From SCN-70-22 sp046327755 (GTDB lineage Bacteria > Gemmatimonadota > Gemmatimonadetes > Gemmatimonadales > Gemmatimonadaceae), in NCBI GenBank assembly GCA_046327755.1, contig JAXLXW010000004.1, positions 186,001-250,000 of the forward strand: DNA of 64,000 nt. The letters are read 5' to 3'. The position numbers were made by a program, and so were the translations under genes. Under the pieces are notes generated by a model. It was not told where the DNA came from. It searched no databases and saw only the letters and a program-made list of their open reading frames with translations. This document shows, one piece after another, positions 22,901-30,736 of the stretch (within the stretch, counting starts at the first letter, position 1; every line of letters begins with the position of its first letter).

Positions 22901-22985
22901 AGGCACGAGCGGGCAGAATGGCCGAGGCCAGCGCGACACACGCGACCAGGCGAGCGAAGCGCACGAGGGCAGTACGGGTCGTCAT
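19971..22985 (-). CDS. secreted DUF5107 / TPR protein
   Basis: 1004 residues. Signal peptide RFARLVACVALASAILPARALAQ. Residues about 40-400 are a DUF5107-type beta-sandwich (galactose-mutarotase-like): VLPDLGGHLYSCTDKVNGQE, NIAYRGSWAAFGVEFNFPVS and WTNAGVRAF. The remainder consists of tetratricopeptide repeats (for example AGLARLAMGDTARARVDFEQA-like units with A/L periodicity). DUF5107-TPR proteins are thought to act on or bind carbohydrates; no catalytic residue is certain. ATG at 22985 chosen over an upstream frame that would run through the tRNA gene. Convergent with the DUF2723 gene. Confidence 0.78.
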   Translation of the reverse strand: MTTRTALVRFARLVACVALASAILPARALAQPPARVRAWEGTLTLPTYDEGAPDPNAPFDLLQPAGRPNYPYTIRDVLTDRRRPRAWRALFLENEYLKCSVLPDLGGHLYSCTDKVNGQEMFYANPSIKVSNIAYRGSWAAFGVEFNFPVSHNWMTTSPVDFALRESSDGSASVWVGNVDRPYGMQWTVELTLRPGSALLEQYTTLYNRSDVRRRFYWWTNAGVRAFDDTKILYPMKFTASHGFADVDTWPVDSKGTDNSVLKNHVYGPVSRFAHASREGFMGIWHPRTNAGVAHYAPPEELPAKKIWSWGVDADALDWRRQLSDDSSAYVEIQAGLFRDQETYGFLQPQDQVSFHEYWMPLRALGGLTRMNPHGALHLERLPVGSDSVEIRATVQVTHAVQGGRLTLALGPSSGAGASEARGTSGLTPDAVVRLSTRVPAGAPPATITLEDAQQRVLLRQAEGVYDFLPDSLVRRGKQPVATWPAVGDRHEGDWFSYGEEREVNGDMLGALGAYRAGIGVNPRDLALLRATARLEVTLGFHAVGEERATAALALQPADHEVAYYRGLARLAMGDTARARVDFEQARQFGPLRPAAMLALQRCGAPALEDATEWEGRFALDRGRTASPRLADMRLIAAWQSGRRRFPAEGIGDPVREVARANAAALPTSNLARWLRRQLVGGDNALDVHLAGDAERILDIADALLDAHADSAAAALLATRWPEDARVVHEAGVPHPNRHPMVWLYRAFAEQRAGMAPTATLDAALALPLGYVFPNRPREREVLEWAQRLRPRDASVRHLLGMLAMQRGEVDRAINLWGHVVNDRPTGVPGLYRNLGYAALLAGNTALAADVFAKGTTAEPANAAVWVGNDSLLQLTGKSVAERAAQLDRYPDRAGMPTALVYRYARLLAAAGRFDDAESLFADRFFSRVEGGINPRSEWINVRLARAEAAAAAGQCREARKVVKALAAPVPRLTFTRDGMNEQLKRAAMVQRAAGIGARCGGNR

Positions 22986-23032
22986 GGCGCGAGAAGATGC
23001 GGCGACCGGGAGCCCGCCGACAGCCCGCCCCG

Positions 23033-23061
23033 TTGCCCGGCGCCTCGCGCGTGGTGATACT
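23033..23061 (+). promoter_or_regulatory. candidate sigma-70 promoter of tRNA-Ser(UGA)
   Basis: TTGCCC (23033-23038), 17-base spacer, GATACT (23056-23061). The predicted start would be just upstream of the mature tRNA at 23072. Confidence 0.45.
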
Positions 23062-23071
23062 CCGGTTGTCG

Positions 23072-23154
<83 letters not shown>

Positions 23155-23170
23155 CTTCGAACGACGGCAA

Positions 23171-23206
23171 CCGAACGCCACTCTGCGGGGTGGCGTTCGG
23201 TCGTTT
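23171..23206 (+). terminator. terminator after tRNA-Ser(UGA)
   Basis: 10-bp perfect stem CCGAACGCCA / TGGCGTTCGG with a 10-base loop followed by TCGTTT, 17 bases after the tRNA 3' end. It also lies past the stop of the opposing MCP gene. Confidence 0.7.
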
Positions 23207-23239
23207 GAGGCGCGGCGACTGACGGCCGGCCTCGTCGCG

Positions 23240-25147
23240 CTACAGCGCCTCCGTCGCTTCGATCTCCGCCTCGTCAATCGCGACCGCGTCGTCCCCGCGG
23301 TGGAGTCCGCCGAGTGGCGCCCCACGCCGGCCACGTTCTCCTTCGTCGATCCGGAAGCGGCGCACCAGTACCTCCAGTTCGGACGCCAGCCGCGCCATGT
23401 CCACCGCTGCGTGCTGCGTGCGGTCGTTCCCCGCGCTCGCCTCCTGCGTCGCTCGCGCGAGCTGCCCGATCGTCTCGGAGATGTTTCGGCTTTCTCCCGA
23501 CACATCGCGCACTCGCGCCGCGATCTCCGACGTGGTCGTGGCCTGCGCCGCCACGGCGTCGGCGATCACCGACTGCAGCTGGTGGATGCGGCGCACGACC
23601 TCGGCGATCTCGCGAATCACGACCCCGGTCGCCCGCGCATCCGACTGCAGGGCGTCGACCGAGTCGCTGACGTCACGCGTCGCGTCGGCGGAACGCATCG
23701 CGAGCGACTTGACCTCGTTGGCCACCACCGCGAAGCCATCGCCTAACGCACCGGCATGCGCGGCCTCGATCGCGGCATTGATGGCCAGGAGGTTCGTTTG
23801 CTGAGCCACGGTGCGGATGACGTCGATGACCGACCCAATGCGCGCCGACGAGGCCTCGAGGCGCTGAATGGTCTCCAGGGCACCTGCGGCGGAGGCCACG
23901 GCGCGCTCCGCAACCCCCGCGGCTTCCTGCGCATTGTCGCCGATCGAGCGGATCTGCGCACTCACCGCCTCGGCTCCGCGATCGAGCTGTTGGACGCTGG
24001 ACGCCACGCGTTCGGCCGACGCTGCGACGGTGCGCGACTGGGCGGCAGTCTCCGTCGTCGTGGCGCTCATCTCCTCGCTGACGGCGGCGAGTTGCTCGGA
24101 GGCGCCCGCCAGCCCCTCTGCGTTGCGGGCGAGCGTCGCAATACTCCCCTGCAGGTCGCGCAGGAAGCCATCGAGCGCATCGCCCACCTGGGCAATCGCG
24201 TCCCCGCCGTCGGTGGTCACGCGCCGCGTGAGGTCTCCGGAGGCCGCGGCGCTTACGACGATGAGGATCTCGTCCACCCGTCGTCTCAGCTCGCTTGCCT
24301 GTTGACGCTCACGCTCGGCGTGCGTCCGCGATTCCTCGGACGCGGTTTCGGCGCGCTGCATCGCTTCGCGTTGCGCCACGATGGCCACGTTCAGGGCGCG
24401 GCTCATGCGAGCCACCTCGTCCTGCCCCACCACCTCCACCTCATGGGAGAGATCCCCGTCCGCCACGCGTTCGAGGACGCGCACGGTCTTCTCCAGCGGA
24501 TTGGTAATGGCACGCGCCGTGAGGACGCCGAGACCCAGCGAGAGCACGATCCCGACGCCCACCATGATCCAGAGTTCGGCGCGAGTGCTGGTCAGGAGTC
24601 GCTTGCTCGAGGCGATGGCCTGTTCGCCGAAGACCTCCTTGGACGCCGCGATCTCGGCGAGGAGGTCGCCGACCGCGCTCCCGAGCATCGTCGCTTCCGC
24701 CGCGGCCTCGCGTGCCGGCTCGGGGTGTGAAGCGGCGGCCAGCGACAGCGCGCGGTGTGCCGCCTGGAGGAACGGCGCGTGTGCGGCGCGCGCCTCCACC
24801 AGCTTGGCGCGGTACGTGGAGTCGGTCACCGTCGAGTCGGTCACGGCCAGGTTCGCCACGAACTCGGCATTGAAGCTGTCGACGATCTGCGACTGCAACG
24901 ACACCTCCGCCGTGTCGTGCGCGACCATCGCCTGGTTCACCGCGTTGCTCATCGCGAGGATGTTGAGCGACGCCTGCTTGACCGCCGACACCCCGCGCAA
25001 GTCGCGGGTGTGCAGCGTGGTGATCACGCCATTGAGGCGTTCGACGCGGCGCACGGCGATGATCCCGACAGCCGCAAGAAAGACGGTCGCCAGAGCAGCC
25101 CCCACCACGACCTTCGTGGTCGTCCCAAAATTAGCCAGCCAACGCAT
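23240..25147 (-). CDS. methyl-accepting chemotaxis protein
   Basis: About 635 residues. Domains: transmembrane helix 1 (VVVGAALATVFLAAVGIIAV), a four-helix-type periplasmic sensor (about 40-190), transmembrane helix 2 (WIMVGVGIVLSLGLGVL), HAMP (NPLEKTVRVLERVADGDLSHEV), a second HAMP-like stretch and the MCP signalling domain with the hairpin tip TVAQQTNLLAINAAIEAAHA and GDGFAVVANEVKSLA. Two in-frame ATGs are 6 bases apart; the inner one (25147) has AAGGA six bases upstream and is preferred, while the outer one would end at 25153. Divergent from the porin and PstS-like pair, suggesting a shared stimulus. Confidence 0.93.
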   Translation of the reverse strand: MRWLANFGTTTKVVVGAALATVFLAAVGIIAVRRVERLNGVITTLHTRDLRGVSAVKQASLNILAMSNAVNQAMVAHDTAEVSLQSQIVDSFNAEFVANLAVTDSTVTDSTYRAKLVEARAAHAPFLQAAHRALSLAAASHPEPAREAAAEATMLGSAVGDLLAEIAASKEVFGEQAIASSKRLLTSTRAELWIMVGVGIVLSLGLGVLTARAITNPLEKTVRVLERVADGDLSHEVEVVGQDEVARMSRALNVAIVAQREAMQRAETASEESRTHAERERQQASELRRRVDEILIVVSAAASGDLTRRVTTDGGDAIAQVGDALDGFLRDLQGSIATLARNAEGLAGASEQLAAVSEEMSATTTETAAQSRTVAASAERVASSVQQLDRGAEAVSAQIRSIGDNAQEAAGVAERAVASAAGALETIQRLEASSARIGSVIDVIRTVAQQTNLLAINAAIEAAHAGALGDGFAVVANEVKSLAMRSADATRDVSDSVDALQSDARATGVVIREIAEVVRRIHQLQSVIADAVAAQATTTSEIAARVRDVSGESRNISETIGQLARATQEASAGNDRTQHAAVDMARLASELEVLVRRFRIDEGERGRRGAPLGGLHRGDDAVAIDEAEIEATEAL

Positions 25148-25153
25148 CTTCAT

Positions 25154-25405
25154 TCCTTGACTAGTGGTGGACCCGCGTCGCTGCTTGCACGTGCCGGCGC
25201 GTGCCTCCGGGCACCGTGCACCCCAATGCTTGAGTGTCGACCGCAATGCGGCCGGCTCAAGGTTGCATTGCAGCTGCATCATTACGCAGGCCCAATGAAG
25301 ATCTCCTAAAACTCCAGAGCATGCGCCCGACACTAACCAATCGGGTGGCACTCGATGGTGGCGGGCGCGGCCCGGAGTTCCTTCACCTGTGAACGTGGAG
25401 CATGT
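25154..25405. promoter_or_regulatory. divergent MCP/porin intergenic region with palindromes
   Basis: 250 bases that must hold both promoters. Seen: an interrupted inverted repeat CTTGAG (25229-25234) / CTCAAG (25256-25261) enclosing CCGCAATGCGG, and nearby TTGCATTGCAGCTGCA. These could be operator sites or a hairpin. No Pho-box-like sequence was recognised. Confidence 0.35.
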
Positions 25406-26635
25406 ATGCGATGGACAACTGGATGGTTGCCGCTGGCGGTTATCGGACTGAGTGCACTCGCCTCGGCGCCGCTGCGAGCGCAGGAAGACCTGCGCGTGTA
25501 CGGCTACTTCTCGACGCGCCTTGAGAAGTCGTTGCAGGTGCCGGACTGGGACGGGAGCCGGGTGACGAAGAGCAGCGCGCCCAAGGAGTTCTCGCAGCCC
25601 TTCTTCAACGTGATGCTCCAGCAGCAGATCTCCCCGAAGTTCAGGGCCTACGTGAACCTCAACGGCGCCAAGGCGGGGACGATCGACGTGCGCAACATGT
25701 GGGGCGAGTATTCCGCCTCCAACGCCTTCAACGTCCGGGTCGGGAAGATCTACCGGAAGTTCGGCCTCTATAACGAGGTCCTCGACGCCGTCCCCACCTA
25801 CTACGGCATCGAGCCGCCGGAGAGCTTCGACGCGGATCACCTCCTGATCTCGCGCACCACGGCCGCGATGGTCTACGGCTTCTGGACGCTAGGCAAGGGG
25901 CGCCTCAACTACTCGCTTTCGACCGACAACGGCGAAGGGCGCACGATCGACGGGACGCTCCCCGTCGGCTACGACGTCAACTACAGCTTCGGGCGCGGCA
26001 ACTACACGATCGGCGTCTCCGGCTACACCTCCGGGGGCGCCACCGATTCCGACGTCCCCGTGGGGTCATCGTCGCCAAAGTCGGGCGTCCTCCCGTGGAT
26101 GGCGCGCGACTCGTTCCGCGTCGCCAACGCCTACGCCGAGGTGAAGCGCGGGGCCTGGCTGTTGCAGCTGGAGTGGGCGCGCGCGGATCACAAGTCGTTG
26201 CGCGACGCCGCGTCGGTGGTGACGGTGGTGAAGAACGCCGGCGTCAACGTGGCGCAGCGCGCACGATTCCTCCGGAACCCCAGTGGCACCGTGGATGCCG
26301 CCAACGTCAGCGCCAGCGGCGACCACGTGATCCAGACCTGGTACGTGCGCTCCGGCTATTCGTTCGAGACACAGCGCGGCGAGGTGGCGCCGTACGTCCA
26401 GTGGGACGCGTACAAGAACCCGGAGACCATCGCCGCCAAGAAATACGGTGGTGACGACGAAGCCGGTGTCTCCGACGACGGCGCGTTCACCAAGGCGACG
26501 GCGGGCATCGTCTACCGCCCCATCCCGCAGGTGGCGCTCAAGATCGACTCGTCGCTCCACCGCTATCGCTTCTACGGGCAACGGGTGAGCTACCCCGAGC
26601 TCCGCCTCGACCTGTCGTACGCCTTCGGACTCTAA
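25406..26635 (+). CDS. outer-membrane porin-like protein
   Basis: 409 residues. Signal peptide WLPLAVIGLSALASAPLRAQ, then a beta-barrel with alternating aromatic strands (LRVYGYFSTRLEKSLQ; KFRAYVNLNGAK; FNVRVGKIYRKFGLYNEV) ending ELRLDLSYAFGL with a C-terminal hydrophobic strand. Resembles the OprO/OprP-type or general porins that accompany small PstS-like proteins. Start ATG 25406 has GGAG five bases upstream. The PstS-like gene starts 17 bases after its stop; the two are surely co-transcribed. Confidence 0.8.
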   Translation: MRWTTGWLPLAVIGLSALASAPLRAQEDLRVYGYFSTRLEKSLQVPDWDGSRVTKSSAPKEFSQPFFNVMLQQQISPKFRAYVNLNGAKAGTIDVRNMWGEYSASNAFNVRVGKIYRKFGLYNEVLDAVPTYYGIEPPESFDADHLLISRTTAAMVYGFWTLGKGRLNYSLSTDNGEGRTIDGTLPVGYDVNYSFGRGNYTIGVSGYTSGGATDSDVPVGSSSPKSGVLPWMARDSFRVANAYAEVKRGAWLLQLEWARADHKSLRDAASVVTVVKNAGVNVAQRARFLRNPSGTVDAANVSASGDHVIQTWYVRSGYSFETQRGEVAPYVQWDAYKNPETIAAKKYGGDDEAGVSDDGAFTKATAGIVYRPIPQVALKIDSSLHRYRFYGQRVSYPELRLDLSYAFGL

Positions 26636-26652
26636 CCAGACAGAGACCATCC

Positions 26653-27090
26653 ATGCGCCGCATCAAGATCCTCGAGTCCGTGGGGCTCGCGACGTCCCTG
26701 CTGCTGGCCGCGCCGCTCTGGCGTGCCGCCCAGGCACAGATCGCGGTCATCGTCTCGAGCAGCCAGACGCAGTCCATCACCGCCGACCAGGCCGCCGAGA
26801 TGTTCGGCGGGAGCGCCACCACCTGGCCGGACGGGAGCAAGGTGCAGATCGTCGAGCACGGCGACGTCGTCCTCACGCAGAAGTTCTACCTCAAGCTGGT
26901 GAAGAAGCCGACGACGATCGTCCGCGCCCAGTGGACGAAACTCGCCCTCTCCGGGCAGGCGCTCGCCCCGAAGAAGGGGGCCGACGCTGCGGCCGTGAAG
27001 GAGCTCGTGAAGAAGTCGCCGGGGGCGATCGGCTACATCGACGCCGCCGACCTCGACCCCTCCGTGAAGGAGGTCCTGCGCGTACCGTAG
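26653..27090 (+). CDS. small PstS-like periplasmic substrate-binding protein
   Basis: 145 residues. Signal peptide LATSLLLAAPLWRAAQAQ followed by a short periplasmic-binding fold: IAVIVSSSQTQSITADQAAE, MFGGSATTWPDGSKV and a C-terminal SPGAIGYIDAADLD, which is the SxGxIGY segment of phosphate-binding PstS. About half the length of PstS, so only one lobe-equivalent is present. Such mini-PstS proteins occur beside porins and MCPs rather than ABC permeases; none is encoded here. Probably an anion (phosphate-like) sensor or shuttle, by inference. Confidence 0.8.
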   Translation: MRRIKILESVGLATSLLLAAPLWRAAQAQIAVIVSSSQTQSITADQAAEMFGGSATTWPDGSKVQIVEHGDVVLTQKFYLKLVKKPTTIVRAQWTKLALSGQALAPKKGADAAAVKELVKKSPGAIGYIDAADLDPSVKEVLRVP

Positions 27091-27131
27091 GCATCGCATG
27101 CCTGACGCCCCGGCGTTCCGTCGTCCGTCCG

Positions 27132-27160
27132 TTGACCTCCCCCCCACCCGGGACTAACAT
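27132..27160 (+). promoter_or_regulatory. sigma-70 promoter of tRNA-Ser(GCU)
   Basis: TTGACC (27132-27137), 17-base spacer, TAACAT (27155-27160). It is 55 bases before the mature tRNA and is one of the two best promoter matches in the window. Confidence 0.65.
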
Positions 27161-27214
27161 CCTCCCGGTCCGCGCTCATCTCCAACCGGGGGGTCGCGGG
27201 ACAACGCACGACCT

Positions 27215-27304
27215 GGAGACGTGGCCGAGAGGCTGAAGGCACCGGTTTGCTAAACCGGCATACGGGGTCAACCTGTATCGAGGGTTCGAATCCCTCCGTC
27301 TCCG
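27215..27304 (+). tRNA. tRNA-Ser (anticodon GCU)
   Basis: 90-base class II tRNA. Acceptor GGAGACG / CGTCTCC, anticodon stem CCGGT/ACCGG with loop TTGCTAA (anticodon GCT), long variable arm, T-loop GGTTCGAATCC. Discriminator G, no encoded CCA. Confidence 0.95.
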
Positions 27305-27321
27305 CTGAAAAACCGGGACAT

Positions 27322-27366
27322 GAGACGGGAGACGGGAGACGGGAGTGTCTGCCGTCTCCCGTCTGC
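27322..27366. repeat. family 2 heptamer repeat, short copy E
   Basis: Iterated ACGGGAG (27322-27345) ending GGGAGTGT, then 6 bases, then the complementary CCGTCTCCCGTCTG (27352-27365). It can form a hairpin just after tRNA-Ser(GCU) and before gltX, and may serve as the tRNA terminator. Confidence 0.65.
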
Positions 27367-27440
27367 TGTTTGGCCCGCTGCGCACGCACCGTCGCACCGC
27401 GCGCCTCGCATCCCATGGAATTCCTGAGCCGACTCCTCGC

Positions 27441-28889
27441 GTGACCAATCCTCCGCGTCTTCGTTTTGCCCCGTCGCCGACGGGGTACCTCCATGTTGGC
27501 GGGGCGCGCACCGCGCTCTTCAACTGGCTCTATGCCCGCAAGACGGGTGGGAAGTTCCTCCTCCGCATCGAGGACACCGACCGGGCGCGCAGCACCGACG
27601 AGAGCACGCGGGCGATCTTCGAGGGAATGGAGTGGCTGGGGCTCGACTGGGATGAGGAGGTGGTCTTCCAGGGGGCCAACCTGGCGCGTCACCAGGCCGA
27701 CGCGCATCGCCTCCTGGCGAGCGGCGCCGCCTACCGCGACTTCACCCCGGCCTCCGAGCTGGAGCGGCTGCGTGCCGAGGCCGAGGCGCGCGGCGAGATG
27801 TTCCGCTTCAACCCGGCGATGGCCGACCTCTCCCCCGCGGAGCTGCAGCTGCGCCTCGAGCGCGGCGACCCGTACACCATCCGCTTCCGCGTCCCCGAGG
27901 GGGCCACGGGGTGGAAGGACCTCGTGCACGGGCACATCGAGTTCCCCAACAAGGACATCGACGACTTCATCATCCTGCGCTCCGACGGGACGCCGATCTA
28001 CAACCTTGCCGTCGTCTCCGACGACATCGCGATGGGGATCACGCTCGTCATGCGCGGCGACGACCACATCTCCAACACGCCGAAGCAGATCCTCCTCTAT
28101 GAGGCGTTAGGCGCGCACCTCCCGACCTTCGCCCACCTGCCGATGATCCATGGCATGGACGGGAAGAAGCTCTCCAAGCGCCACGGTGCCACGGCGGTCG
28201 GCGACTATCGCGAGCTCGGGATCCTCCCCGACGCGATGTGCAACTTCCTCGCACTCCTCGGCTGGTCGCCCGGCGGCGACCGCGAGGTCATGACGCGGCA
28301 GGAGCTGATCGACTACTTCTCCGCCGATGGCCTCCTCAAGAAGGCCGCCGTCTTCGACATGAAGAAGCTCGAGTGGATGAACGGGCAGCACATGGCGCAG
28401 ACGCCGCTCGACGCGCTGGATCCGTACCTGCGCCCCTTCATCGTCGAGGCCGGGCTGGCCACCGCCGACGAGCTGGCGTCGCGCACCGAGTGGTGGCACC
28501 GGCTGATGGAGCTGCTGCGCGTGCGCGCCCGCACGGTGAACGAGTTCGTCGCCCAGTGCCATCCGTACTTCCGCGACGACTTCGCCTATGATGCCGACGC
28601 CGCCGCCAAGCAGTGGAAGGATCCAGCTGCAACGGCGGACCTCCTGCGCGCGGTGCGTGACTGCCTGGCGGCGAGCGACTGGACCGCCGAGGCCATGGAA
28701 GCGGCGCTGCGCACGCTGGGCGAAGCGCGCGGCGTGGGAGCCGGGAAGATCTTCCAGCCAATGCGGGTGGCGCTGACCGGCGTCGCCGCGACGCCGGGGA
28801 TCTTCGACGTCCTCCTCGCAATCGGTCGCGACCGGTCGCTGGCTCGACTGGACCGGGCCGTGACGCACCTCACGGGGAGCGCCGCCTAG
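27441..28889 (+). CDS. gltX: glutamate--tRNA ligase
   Basis: 482 residues, class I synthetase. HIGH-type motif in RFAPSPTGYLHVGGARTALF (here HVGG), GluRS-specific LLRIEDTDRARS, the FIILRSDGTPIYNLAVVSDD segment and the KMSKS-equivalent KKLSKRHGA. The C-terminal anticodon-binding domain is present. GTG start at 27441 chosen because the family N-terminus begins a few residues later; the longer frame would run through the repeat. Whether it also charges tRNA(Gln) depends on whether gatCAB or glnS exist elsewhere. Confidence 0.96.
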   Translation: MTNPPRLRFAPSPTGYLHVGGARTALFNWLYARKTGGKFLLRIEDTDRARSTDESTRAIFEGMEWLGLDWDEEVVFQGANLARHQADAHRLLASGAAYRDFTPASELERLRAEAEARGEMFRFNPAMADLSPAELQLRLERGDPYTIRFRVPEGATGWKDLVHGHIEFPNKDIDDFIILRSDGTPIYNLAVVSDDIAMGITLVMRGDDHISNTPKQILLYEALGAHLPTFAHLPMIHGMDGKKLSKRHGATAVGDYRELGILPDAMCNFLALLGWSPGGDREVMTRQELIDYFSADGLLKKAAVFDMKKLEWMNGQHMAQTPLDALDPYLRPFIVEAGLATADELASRTEWWHRLMELLRVRARTVNEFVAQCHPYFRDDFAYDADAAAKQWKDPAATADLLRAVRDCLAASDWTAEAMEAALRTLGEARGVGAGKIFQPMRVALTGVAATPGIFDVLLAIGRDRSLARLDRAVTHLTGSAA

Positions 28890-29001
28890 CCGCCGTGCCC
28901 ACGGCGTGCGCAGCGTCGGCGGTTGACGCGGCGCCCTCGCTGGTGCAACGTCGCTCCCCCGCGGTCTACCCCACACCGCGCTTCGCGCCTTCCAGCTCCG
29001 A

Positions 29002-29646
29002 ATGAACGACCCGCTCTCGCCGCTCGAACGGCGCGTGTATCACTTCCTCCTGGACTTCCTGGCGGAGAACACCTTCCAGCCCAGCGTCCGCGAGATCGGC
29101 AAGCGATTCCGCATCAAGTCCACCAAGACGGTGGCCGAGGTGCTGCAGTCGCTCGCCGAGAAGGGATTCATCGAGCGCGAGGGGGCCCGATCCCGCGGCG
29201 TCCGAATCGTCGGATGGTCGTCGATGGGGCAGGTGCAACCGGTCCCGCTCTACGCGCGCGTCAACCCGGTCGAGCCGTACCTAACGGACGAGAACAGGGA
29301 GCGGTGGGTGGCGATGGACCGCAGCTTCGTCCCGTCGTCCGATGCCTTCTTCCTGCGCAACAGCGGCGAGGCGATGATGGCGCGCGGGGTGCACGACGGC
29401 GACTGGGTCCTCGTCGCGCCGTCCACGCGCGCTCGCGATGGCGACCTCGTGGCGGCGCGCGTGGGCCCGCACGTCCTCGTGCGCGTCGTGCAGCGGCAGG
29501 GGGCGGTCCTCTCCCTCAGCGCAACCAACGGTGAGTCGCGCGAGCTGTTCCTGGGCCCCAGCGACGACTTCTCCGTCCTCGGCGTCGTCACCGCGATCTT
29601 CAGGACCTGGCACGACGAACCCCCGGCGGTAGAGCCAGGGGCGTAA
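29002..29646 (+). CDS. LexA-family repressor with inactive self-cleavage domain
   Basis: 214 residues. The N-terminal winged helix (SVREIGKRFRIKSTKTVAEV to LAEKGFIEREGARSRGVRIV) and C-terminal S24 beta domain align end to end with E. coli LexA. The catalytic serine position is Ala124 (RNSGEAMMARGVHDGD in place of GxSM), the catalytic lysine position is Arg161 (HVLVRVV in place of TVKRL), 37 residues apart as in E. coli Ser119/Lys156. The scissile Ala-Gly of RVAAGEP reads RVNPVEP. The protein should therefore be unable to self-cleave, and the lexA symbol is withheld. No obvious SOS box lies upstream. It could be a constitutive or differently triggered regulator. Confidence 0.85.
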   Translation: MNDPLSPLERRVYHFLLDFLAENTFQPSVREIGKRFRIKSTKTVAEVLQSLAEKGFIEREGARSRGVRIVGWSSMGQVQPVPLYARVNPVEPYLTDENRERWVAMDRSFVPSSDAFFLRNSGEAMMARGVHDGDWVLVAPSTRARDGDLVAARVGPHVLVRVVQRQGAVLSLSATNGESRELFLGPSDDFSVLGVVTAIFRTWHDEPPAVEPGA

Positions 29647-29648
29647 GG

Positions 29649-29682
29649 GCGGGACGGGAGACGGGAGTGCGGCTTCGCCGCG
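29649..29682. repeat. family 2 heptamer repeat, short copy F
   Basis: GGGACGGGAGACGGGAGTGC followed by hairpin GCGGC-TTC-GCCGC (29669-29681), between two convergent stop codons (29646 and 29690). Possibly a terminator. Confidence 0.6.
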
Positions 29683-29689
29683 AGGGGGG

Positions 29690-30637
29690 CTACCGTTCCG
29701 AGATGGGTTTCGTTTCCGTCTTCTTCCGGTCCTCGGCTTCCTTGCGCTCCTTGTCCTTGCGGGCGCGGATCTTCTTCACCGCGGCGCGGAATTCTTCCTC
29801 GTTCATCGCCGCCTGGGCGCCGCGCATGATGTCGGCGCGCATCGCCGCGAGACGTGCCTGACGATCGTTCTCGATCGGATTCCCTTGCATCTGGTTGAGC
29901 GGGAGGAGCCCCAGGAGCGCGGTGGGAATCGAGAACTTGCCGAGCCGGATGAACTGCTGGTCGATGCCGTAGCGCTTGCCATCCTTGGTGCGATACGTCC
30001 AGTCGCCGCGCTCGAACTTGTTGGGCGCGTACGTATTGGCGAGCACCGAATCGCGATAGCGCATGATGCTCGTGACGACCGCCGAGTCGAGGCGCTCCTC
30101 GTCGGTCTTTGGCGCGTACTCGATCGCCGGCGCATTGGGCCAGAGGCGCGGATCGACATAGCCCGGCTGCAGCCCCTTCACCGCCCCGCGCCCGCTGGCG
30201 AGCGGCCCCGTGGCGGGGGTCCCGGCGTTCACATCGAAGCCGGCCCCCGGCGCCGGAATCCCGCTGGGAACCGTACTTGGCGCGACCAGCGGGACCGACG
30301 GGATCGCCGGGCCCGGAGGACCTTCTGCACCCGTCGTGCGACCGGCGCGCTCCTCACCCTCGACCGACGCGCGAGTCGAGGTGGGGTTCGGTGCCACGAC
30401 GGTCGGCGGCACCGCGGTGGGCTTCACGGTGAGGTACGTCAGCCGCTCCTTCGGTTGCTCGAAGCGGTAGGTCGTGCTCGGCGTGAAGATGCGCTGGATC
30501 GCCCCCGTCGACTGCACCGCCTTGAAGATCGCCAGCACCGCCACCACGTGCACGACGACCGACACCAGCGTCACGCGCGCAGAGCGCGCCGCTGAAGTCG
30601 GGAGGTCGCGGTTGTGGCGGGGCTGGAGAGTCAGCAT
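29690..30637 (-). CDS. membrane-anchored hypothetical protein with Pro-rich linker
   Basis: 315 residues. A short basic cytoplasmic N-terminus, one transmembrane helix (VTLVSVVVHVVAVLAIFKAV), a Pro/Thr/Val-rich stretch (about 70-150) and a C-terminal domain (PKTDEERLDSAVVTSIMRYR; FERGDWTYRTKDGKRYGID) ending in a highly charged helix (RARKDKERKEAEDRKKTE). The TM plus Pro-rich layout recalls TonB, but no TonB C-terminal motif is visible. Family not recognised. Confidence 0.6.
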   Translation of the reverse strand: MLTLQPRHNRDLPTSAARSARVTLVSVVVHVVAVLAIFKAVQSTGAIQRIFTPSTTYRFEQPKERLTYLTVKPTAVPPTVVAPNPTSTRASVEGEERAGRTTGAEGPPGPAIPSVPLVAPSTVPSGIPAPGAGFDVNAGTPATGPLASGRGAVKGLQPGYVDPRLWPNAPAIEYAPKTDEERLDSAVVTSIMRYRDSVLANTYAPNKFERGDWTYRTKDGKRYGIDQQFIRLGKFSIPTALLGLLPLNQMQGNPIENDRQARLAAMRADIMRGAQAAMNEEEFRAAVKKIRARKDKERKEAEDRKKTETKPISER

Positions 30638-30736
30638 CGCAGGGCGGCTACGGAGTCGTCGATCAGTCTGATGTACTACTGCGCTCAGGCGCTGGTCGTT
30701 GGTAACCTCGAGGGGCCAACGGGTTTCCCCCGTTTC

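Noticed and set aside
20455..22941. A 2.5-kb alternate minus frame inside the DUF5107/TPR gene
   Set aside because: It is the +1 shadow of the real gene; composition is Arg/Ala/Pro-rich and no motif is present.
28890..29001. SOS box upstream of the LexA-like gene
   Set aside because: No GAAC-N4-GTTC or CTGT-N8-ACAG type site could be found by eye.
29002..29646. Ordinary SOS repressor lexA
   Set aside because: The catalytic Ser and Lys and the Ala-Gly cleavage site are all substituted, so the usual regulatory role is not supported.
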